Source of the DNA: Lutibacter sp. | Lineage (GTDB): Bacteria > Bacteroidota > Bacteroidia > Flavobacteriales > Flavobacteriaceae | DNA length: 5,024 nucleotides | Direction of reading: 5' to 3' | Assembly: GCA_030748365.1 (NCBI GenBank) | Contig: JASMME010000126.1 | Span: 1-5,024 of the forward strand | Part shown: one piece after another, positions 1 to 4,027 of the stretch | How the letters are laid out: the number at the start of each line of letters is the position of its first letter | How positions within the stretch are numbered: position 1 is the first letter of the stretch | Translations under genes and position numbers: made by a program | The notes under the pieces: model-generated | Told to the model about the DNA's origin: nothing | Seen by the model: only the letters and a program-made list of their open reading frames with translations | Database searches by the model: none

Positions 1-309
1 CTGCGCTTTGACCTGCAAACGTCCAGGGGACTGACCGAATCAGAAAAGGAGCGCTGCTACCGCCAGTGGCAACATCGACTGTCTAAACAACACCACCTCG
101 TCCTGGAATGTGGAACCTACCGAAGTCAACTGCGCAACAAGGCCCAGGTTAGCCAACGCTTTCTTGACCTGCTTACCAAGGCCTTAAAAATACCAAGGGT
201 CCGAAAAGCCAGTAGGCCTACCAAAACCAGTGTTCGCAAACGACTGGAACAAAAAAAACAGCAAGCCTTTAAAAAACAGCAACGAAAACGCCCAAATATT
301 GACGGCTAA
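1..309 (+). CDS. arfB: ArfB-type peptidyl-tRNA hydrolase (ribosome rescue), 3' part
   Basis: ArfB (YaeJ) hydrolyses the peptidyl-tRNA of ribosomes stalled on mRNAs without a usable stop codon. The visible 102 residues are in frame from base 1 to a TAA at 307-309, so the gene starts outside the window. The catalytic GGQ motif of the RF-1 domain must lie upstream and cannot be confirmed. What is visible fits the family: LRFDL at the start, then a helical stretch with LTESEKER, then YRSQLRNK at about residues 40-47, where ArfB proteins carry an (R)SQxxN(K/R) block. The end is a long Lys/Arg-rich tail from about residue 62, including RPTK, which in ArfB inserts into the empty mRNA channel. The basic tail and the lack of a stop-codon recognition domain argue against a true release factor RF1 or RF2. 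The next gene on this strand is separated from it by a riboswitch leader, so it is probably a separate transcription unit. Confidence 0.88.
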   Translation: MRFDLQTSRGLTESEKERCYRQWQHRLSKQHHLVLECGTYRSQLRNKAQVSQRFLDLLTKALKIPRVRKASRPTKTSVRKRLEQKKQQAFKKQQRKRPNIDG

Positions 310-349
310 ATGGCTAACTATTCCCATTTTATTTGTACTTTTACCCCTC

Positions 350-422
350 TCAAAAGGGGTGCCGATAACGGCTGAGAACAAACCCATTGAACCTGAACAG
401 GTAATGCTGTTAAGGGACGTTC
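350..422 (+). promoter_or_regulatory. TPP riboswitch (THI box) aptamer
   Basis: The conserved core of the thiamin pyrophosphate aptamer can be read directly. AGGGGTGCC is at 355-363 and CTGAGA at 372-377. ACCC follows at 382-385, ACCTGA at 391-396, GTAATG at 401-406 and AAGGGA at 412-417. Helices can be drawn by hand. P2 pairs 357-360 (GGGT) with 382-385 (ACCC). P3 is a short GCCG/CGGC stem (361-364 with 369-372) closed by an ATAA loop. P4 pairs CCT 392-394 with AGG 413-415. P5 pairs ACAG 397-400 with CTGT 407-410 around GTAATG. This is the order and spacing of the E. coli thiM aptamer. P1 is less clear: TTTGTAC at 332-338 can pair with GTTCAAA at 419-425 with one U-U mismatch, but this leaves an insertion before P2. 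The element lies about 90 bases upstream of the receptor start. I see no convincing Bacteroidota TTG/TAnnTTTG promoter in front of it. Confidence 0.93.
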
Positions 423-423
423 A

Positions 424-490
424 AACAGTTTCGAAAGCTGTTGGGGACATTTAATAATTTATTAATTACATCGATTAATTACCCCTTTTT
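424..490 (+). promoter_or_regulatory. Probable riboswitch expression platform with terminator-like element
   Basis: Two structures lie between the aptamer and the receptor start. The first is an 8-base-pair hairpin, AACAGTTT (424-431) with AAGCTGTT (435-442), with a CGA loop and one G-U pair. The second is GGGG at 443-446 opposite CCCC at 482-485, with an inner TTAAT (451-455) and ATTAA (474-478) pairing, followed by TTTTT at 486-490. CCCC-TTTTT after a paired segment resembles an intrinsic terminator, although the A/T inner stem is weak. AACAG and CTGTT each occur twice (396-400 and 424-428; 407-411 and 438-442), so aptamer P5 and the downstream hairpin can swap partners. Control by premature termination fits this picture. 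Control of translation is also possible, because the U tract is only 23 bases before the ATG. Which fold is ligand-bound is inference. Confidence 0.45.
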
Positions 491-513
491 ACATCGTTTT
501 ATCCTATCATAAG

Positions 514-2907
514 ATGCGTGTATTATCAACAATGAATCGTGCAAAAGCAAGCCTAATAATGGCTATTGTAAGCCTTGTATGCTGTGTTACTGTGGGGGCA
601 CAGGAAGTCCTAATCATTCAGGGAAAAGTAACCAACCAAGGCATGGCTGTACCTGCTGCCACTGTGCAGGTAAAAGACAGTGGTCAAAAAGTACTGACCA
701 ATGACACCGGCCATTTTACACTGTCTTTGACACCTGGGAGTCATCACCTGATCGTCCGTACAGCCGACAAAGTCAAAGCACACAAGATAGAGGCCTATCA
801 GGGCAAAGAAATCCTTCTTGAACTGTCTGAGCGACTGGTTATACTGGACGAGGTACTGGTATCAGCGGTCCGGGTACAGGAAAACGACCCACTTACCCAC
901 AGCAACCTCTCCAAAGCGGTACTGGCCAAACGGAACTTGGGTCAGGATATACCGGTACTGATCAAACACCTGCCATCGGTAGTAAGCACTTCCGATGCCG
1001 GTGCTGGCGTCGGCTATACCGGTATTCGGGTTCGGGGCAGTGATGCCACCCGGGTCAATGTAACCATCAACGGAATTCCCTATAACGATGCGGAAAGCCA
1101 GGGAACTTTTTGGGTCAACCTACCCGATTTTACCTCCTCGATAGAGAGTATACAATTACAACGGGGGGTCGGTACTTCCACCAACGGGTCAGGGGCTTTT
1201 GGAGCCAGCCTGCACCTGTCGACCGAAGCGGTTCCAGAGCAGGCCTTTGCTGAGATCAGCACTGCGGCGGGTTCTTACCACACCTTTAAGAACACCCTGA
1301 AATTCGGTACGGGTAAAATCAACGAGCATATCAACTTCTCGGGGCGTTTCTCCAAGATCCGTTCCGACGGGTATATAGACCGCGCCTGGAGTGACCTAAG
1401 CGCGTATTTTTTACAAGCGAGTTATACCGATGAAAACACGCTGATCAAAGCCCTGGCATTCGGCGGACTGGAAGAAACCTACCAGGCTTGGTACGGGGTG
1501 ACAAAGGAAGAAATGGAAACCCTGGGCAGGACCCACAATCCTTACAGCTATGACAATGAAATCGATCATTACCAACAAGACCATTTTCAGGGGCACTGGC
1601 ATCAAAAGCTCTCTGAAAAATGGGAGACCAATATAGGCCTGAACTACACCTATGGACGTGGGTATTTCGAACAGTACAAACCCGCGGAATCCTTTGCGGA
1701 CTACGACCTGACTCCTATTGAAATGGGCGGAGAGATCATCGATGAAACAGCCCTGATCAGAAGACGCTGGCTAGACAATGACTTTTATGTAGCCAATGCA
1801 CATGCCGCCTATAAAGCGGGGAAATCCTCCCTCATTTTCGGGGGCTCCTACAGCCATTATAAGGGGCGTCACTTTGGAGAGATTATTTGGGCAGCGTATA
1901 CGGGCGGCAGCGATATCCGTGACCGGTATTACGAAAGCGATGCCCTAAAGACCGATCTGAACGTGTTTGGTAAATGGACCTGGCGTTGGTCTGCAGCCTG
2001 GAGCCTATTTACCGACCTGCAAGGACGTTTTGTACAGTACCAGACCCAGGGACTGACCTCAGACAGAGATCCAATAGCTGTTGACCGTCATTTTTCCTTT
2101 TTCAATCCAAAAGCAGGAATCAACTACCAGGCAACTACACAGCATAGCTATTACCTCTCTTATGCCAAGGCCAGCAAAGAACCCAACCGAAACGACTTCG
2201 AAAATGGCATTACCAAGGCTGAAAAACTACATGACCTTGAAATCGGTTGGCGCTATAAAAGCAATCGTACCCAGTGGAACGCAAACCTGTATTATATGTA
2301 TTACCGGGATCAGTTGGTGCTGACCGGGGCCTTAGATGATGTGGGTGCTCCTATCAGAGCGACCAGTGGAAAAAGCCATCGCCTGGGGATGGAACTAAGC
2401 GCCTCATTGGCCCTTTCAGACAAGGTATCCCTGGAGTCGAACCTGGCCCTGAGTAGTAACAAGAATATTGATTTTTATACACCTATTGACGGTGTGTTGA
2501 CCCGCCTGGGAACCACCAACCTGCCTTTTTCCCCTGCAGTTATTACCGGAAACAGCCTCCGCTATAGCCCTTCGAAAAATTGGGAGCTGGCCTTCTTGTC
2601 AAAATATGTAGGAAAACAGTTTATGGGAAATCTTGACAGTGCGGTTTCCGGAAACGATGTACTGAAAGCCTATTGTATCAATGACCTAAATGCCAGCTTA
2701 GAGATTGCGCCCAAAGGCATCTGTAAAAAGATCGTACTAAGGGCCCTGGTAAACAACCTGTTCAACGTTCAGTATATTTCCAATGGGTATTATTATACCT
2801 ATGACGATACCTGGTCTGTACCGGGCACGACCACTACAGTGGACGGGGCCGGCTACTATCCCCAGGCTACCAGGAACTTTCTGCTAGGCGCCACCCTGCA
2901 CTTCTAA
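514..2907 (+). CDS. TonB-dependent outer-membrane receptor, probable thiamin/TPP uptake
   Basis: This is a gated outer-membrane beta-barrel that imports a scarce nutrient using TonB/ExbBD energy. Residues 1-29 look like a signal peptide with a VGA-Q cleavage site. A carboxypeptidase-regulatory-like beta-sandwich follows at about 32-108, then a TonB-box-like LDEVLVSAV at 111-119. The plug lies at about 125-235 and includes IRVRGSDATRVNVTINGIP and the block ending in RGVGTSTNGSGAFG. The barrel fills the rest, with NNLFNVQY near the end and a C-terminal Phe. The length of 797 is normal for the family and the frame is intact. Family membership gives no substrate, but the TPP riboswitch in the leader points to thiamin or a related compound. 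TPP-riboswitch-controlled TonB receptors of this kind are known in Bacteroidota, usually beside pnuT and a thiamin kinase, which are absent here. A terminator follows the stop, so the gene is probably monocistronic. ATG 532 (MNRAKAS) is an alternative start that keeps a good signal peptide; neither start has a clear Shine-Dalgarno sequence. Confidence 0.92.
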   Translation: MRVLSTMNRAKASLIMAIVSLVCCVTVGAQEVLIIQGKVTNQGMAVPAATVQVKDSGQKVLTNDTGHFTLSLTPGSHHLIVRTADKVKAHKIEAYQGKEILLELSERLVILDEVLVSAVRVQENDPLTHSNLSKAVLAKRNLGQDIPVLIKHLPSVVSTSDAGAGVGYTGIRVRGSDATRVNVTINGIPYNDAESQGTFWVNLPDFTSSIESIQLQRGVGTSTNGSGAFGASLHLSTEAVPEQAFAEISTAAGSYHTFKNTLKFGTGKINEHINFSGRFSKIRSDGYIDRAWSDLSAYFLQASYTDENTLIKALAFGGLEETYQAWYGVTKEEMETLGRTHNPYSYDNEIDHYQQDHFQGHWHQKLSEKWETNIGLNYTYGRGYFEQYKPAESFADYDLTPIEMGGEIIDETALIRRRWLDNDFYVANAHAAYKAGKSSLIFGGSYSHYKGRHFGEIIWAAYTGGSDIRDRYYESDALKTDLNVFGKWTWRWSAAWSLFTDLQGRFVQYQTQGLTSDRDPIAVDRHFSFFNPKAGINYQATTQHSYYLSYAKASKEPNRNDFENGITKAEKLHDLEIGWRYKSNRTQWNANLYYMYYRDQLVLTGALDDVGAPIRATSGKSHRLGMELSASLALSDKVSLESNLALSSNKNIDFYTPIDGVLTRLGTTNLPFSPAVITGNSLRYSPSKNWELAFLSKYVGKQFMGNLDSAVSGNDVLKAYCINDLNASLEIAPKGICKKIVLRALVNNLFNVQYISNGYYYTYDDTWSVPGTTTTVDGAGYYPQATRNFLLGATLHF

Positions 2908-2911
2908 AACA

Positions 2912-2938
2912 AAAACGCCGAGCATTGCTCGGCGTTTT
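2912..2938. terminator. Bidirectional intrinsic terminator between convergent genes
   Basis: A perfect GC-rich stem, CGCCGAGC (2916-2923) with GCTCGGCG (2927-2934), closes over an ATT loop. It is flanked by AAAA at 2912-2915 and TTTT at 2935-2938, which extend the stem to 12 pairs. The T run on each strand follows the hairpin, so it can end the plus-strand receptor transcript and the minus-strand HMA transcript alike. It fills almost all of the 33 bases between the two stop codons. Confidence 0.93.
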
Positions 2939-2940
2939 GT

Positions 2941-3222
2941 TTATGATTCAGCAGTCATCCTGCCAGTGGCACAACTCAGAAAAGATTTTGCCTTGTGGAC
3001 CAAGGTATTGGCTTCCCCTTCCTGGGGATAACCCATCCTCGCTAATTTTTTCCTGACCGAATCGAGTACGCTATCATCCCGGGCCTCAACATCGACAATC
3101 GATTGGTCCAGGTCAATGGAAACTGCCGTCACACCATCCAGGCCTAACAGGCCTTTTTTAATGCTGTTGGCGCAGCCACCACACTTTAGGTTCACAATGT
3201 ATATACTTGTTTTCATAGGCAT
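2941..3222 (-). CDS. Small heavy-metal-associated (HMA) domain protein
   Basis: This 93-residue soluble protein has a single HMA ferredoxin-like fold over about residues 4-68. The metal site is the N-terminal CGGC (Cys14 and Cys17) in LKCGGCANSIKKGL, and the usual GYP turn at 64-66 closes the domain. Proteins of this type bind Cu(I) or another soft metal and act as cytoplasmic chaperones or buffers (CopZ-like). There is no signal peptide or membrane segment. A C-terminal tail of about 25 residues contains KAKSFLSCATGRM (77-89) with a third cysteine, Cys84, which a plain CopZ lacks; from memory this tail occurs in other Bacteroidota HMA proteins. Either ATG at 3222 or the one two codons later (MKTSIYIV) could be the start; the second matches the usual domain edge better. 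The gene follows the rhodanese gene on the same strand after 57 bases and ends at the shared terminator. The metal specificity cannot be read from the sequence. Confidence 0.87.
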   Translation of the reverse strand: MPMKTSIYIVNLKCGGCANSIKKGLLGLDGVTAVSIDLDQSIVDVEARDDSVLDSVRKKLARMGYPQEGEANTLVHKAKSFLSCATGRMTAES

Positions 3223-3279
3223 CTGTTTGGATTAAATACAGGGTAAAATTACAAAAAAAATAGCAGGGGAAGGCTGTCC
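3223..3279 (-). other. Rhodanese-HMA intergenic spacer
   Basis: Read on the minus strand, this spacer starts just after the rhodanese stop. It holds a short AAGG-ACAG-CCTT hairpin that begins in the stop codon, then a run of eight T (3253-3260). Together these could be a weak terminator or part of a promoter for the HMA gene. The stem has only four pairs and the T run is separated from it by about ten bases, so cotranscription of the two genes is not excluded. Confidence 0.3.
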
Positions 3280-3678
3280 TTAGGGAACAAGCGGGTAGCC
3301 TGAGGCTTTCCACTGTTTGATACCACCCGCTAGGTCATAGAGTTTTTGAAAACCACTAGCGCGAATGGCAGGGCTGGCCTTGGCGGTTCTGTTGCCCGAT
3401 CGGCAATAGATAAACAAGGGTTGCTCCTTGTTAAAAGTTGCGAGCTGTGTAAGAAAATTTTCGTCAAAATAGTTGATATTGACCGCCCCCTGAAGGTGAC
3501 CGGAAGCAAACTCTTCCGGACTGCGGATATCCACCAAGGTATGGCCTACAGATTTTACTTTAAATACCGCCGGGGCAAGCACTGCTACCTCGGCTTTGTC
3601 GGTTGTTTGCTTCCCGGTACAGGCGAATAATATCAAACTGGCAAGGAAAACAATACGAAAACTGAGAGGACGAATCAT
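3280..3678 (-). CDS. Rhodanese-like domain lipoprotein
   Basis: This is a 132-residue single-domain rhodanese with an export signal. Residues 1-19 form a basic then hydrophobic segment ending in LFAC, a lipobox-like site with Cys20 as the lipidated residue. Phe at position -2 is not the most usual residue, so lipidation is likely but not certain. The rhodanese domain spans about 33-132: VDIRSPEEF (49-57) and SGHLQGAVNI (59-68) are the CH2-type family motifs. The active loop is CRSGNR (92-97) with the catalytic Cys92 present, and LAGGIKQWKASGYP closes the fold. Such proteins bind a persulfide on the active cysteine and transfer sulfur. The location would be the periplasm or the outer-membrane inner face; the natural acceptor is unknown. 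The start is ATG at 3678, preceded by an A-rich stretch and no Shine-Dalgarno sequence. The HMA gene lies 57 bases downstream, so the two may share a transcript. Confidence 0.9.
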   Translation of the reverse strand: MIRPLSFRIVFLASLILFACTGKQTTDKAEVAVLAPAVFKVKSVGHTLVDIRSPEEFASGHLQGAVNINYFDENFLTQLATFNKEQPLFIYCRSGNRTAKASPAIRASGFQKLYDLAGGIKQWKASGYPLVP

Positions 3679-3696
3679 GGTGTTTGTTTAACAAGG

Positions 3697-3708
3697 TTGC
3701 TATAGCAA
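3697..3708. repeat. Perfect 12-base palindrome upstream of the rhodanese gene
   Basis: TTGCTATAGCAA is an exact palindrome whose near edge is 18 bases upstream of the rhodanese ATG (minus strand). Its place in the leader or promoter region is where a dimeric repressor or activator could bind. The first eight bases recur at 3910-3917 as TTGCTATA, without the matching half. Function as an operator is inferred only from symmetry and position. Confidence 0.3.
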
Positions 3709-3790
3709 GGTACAAAAAATGATGGTCAATTCCTGATTAGAGAATGGTAGGCACTGTAAAAATGCCTAGGGAAAAACACCCTTTTTAACG

Positions 3791-3814
3791 CCTTTTTTGG
3801 GTGGGCAAAAAAGG
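3791..3814. repeat. Inverted repeat with nine-pair A/T-rich stem
   Basis: CCTTTTTTG (3791-3799) is the exact reverse complement of CAAAAAAGG (3806-3814), with a six-base GGTGGG loop. An overlapping alternative pairs CACCC (3777-3781) with GGGTG (3799-3803); the two cannot form together. No T run follows on either strand, so it is not a standard terminator. It may be a chance product of the A/T tracts. Confidence 0.35.
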
Positions 3815-3948
3815 GGAAAGAAAAATAACTGCTTTATTTCTTTTGTCCTTCCCTGCTTCCTGGTTTTTGGGGGTTTTTATAGTAGGTCGAAGGCCTGTCG
3901 ATTGAACGATTGCTATAAGCTACTTTTTTCTTGTGTTGATACGATTGC

Positions 3949-3993
3949 TTCGTTTTTTCCAAATCTCAAAGTATCCATACTTGATAAAACGAA
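3949..3993. repeat. Nested inverted repeat downstream of the export gene
   Basis: Outer arms TTCGTTTT (3949-3956) and AAAACGAA (3986-3993) are exact complements. Inside them lies a second inverted repeat, AAGTAT-CC-ATACTT (3969-3982), extendable with one bulged A to TCA/TGA at its ends. The 45-base unit lies about 30 bases past the stop of the polysaccharide export gene. It could be a 3' end structure that stabilises or ends the transcript, or a protein site. It has no T tract directly after it on the minus strand. Confidence 0.35.
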
Positions 3994-3995
3994 CC

Positions 3996-4027
3996 AAAAA
4001 AACTTCAAAATCTTAGGGAACCCCTAA
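3996..4027 (-). terminator. Probable intrinsic terminator overlapping the export gene stop
   Basis: On the minus strand a TTAGGG (4027-4022), GTT loop and CCCTAA (4018-4013) hairpin is followed by GATTTTGAAG and seven T (4002-3996). The TAG stop codon (4026-4024) lies inside the 5' arm. The stem has six pairs, three of them G-C, and the best T run is about ten bases away, so it is a weak or split terminator. Its position exactly at the gene end supports the call. Confidence 0.5.

Larger units (their letters stand above)
3679..4023. other. 345-base gene-free intergenic region rich in inverted repeats
   Basis: No credible gene is seen here on either strand. The only plus-strand open frame (3797-4027) starts with TTG, has a low-complexity composition and no recognisable domain. 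The region lies upstream of the rhodanese gene and downstream of the export gene, both on the minus strand, so it should hold the export gene's terminator and the rhodanese promoter. Visible structures are a 12-base palindrome at 3697-3708 and inverted repeats at 3748-3768, 3791-3814 and 3949-3993. Other patterns are the direct repeats ACGATTGCT at 3906-3914 and 3941-3949, and a T5-G5-T5 mirror tract at 3864-3878. No convincing TTG/TAnnTTTG promoter was found; a TACCTTG at minus-strand 3712-3706 is the nearest -7-like match, with an upstream TTG too close for the consensus. Confidence 0.6.

Noticed and set aside
230..454. A 74-codon plus-strand frame overlapping the end of arfB and the leader.
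   Set aside because: It starts with GTG inside arfB, has no recognisable domain, and most of it reads through the conserved TPP aptamer, which explains the sequence better.
310..513. Cobalamin riboswitch, as is common before TonB receptors.
   Set aside because: The conserved blocks present are those of the TPP aptamer; no B12-box-like GCCACTG block is seen.
3500..3519. Hairpin CCGGAAG/CTTCCGG inside the rhodanese gene.
   Set aside because: It lies in coding sequence for the conserved EEFASGHL region and is not followed by a T run on either strand; chance is the simplest explanation.
3280..3678. Idea that the rhodanese supplies sulfur for thiamin thiazole synthesis, linking it to the TPP riboswitch.
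   Set aside because: The protein has an export signal and lipobox-like site, so it acts outside the cytoplasm where thiazole is made, and it is on the opposite strand with its own leader.
3797..4027. A 76-codon plus-strand frame in the gap before the export gene.
   Set aside because: TTG start, no ribosome site, composition driven by T and A tracts, no family resemblance, and it runs through inverted repeats and a terminator.
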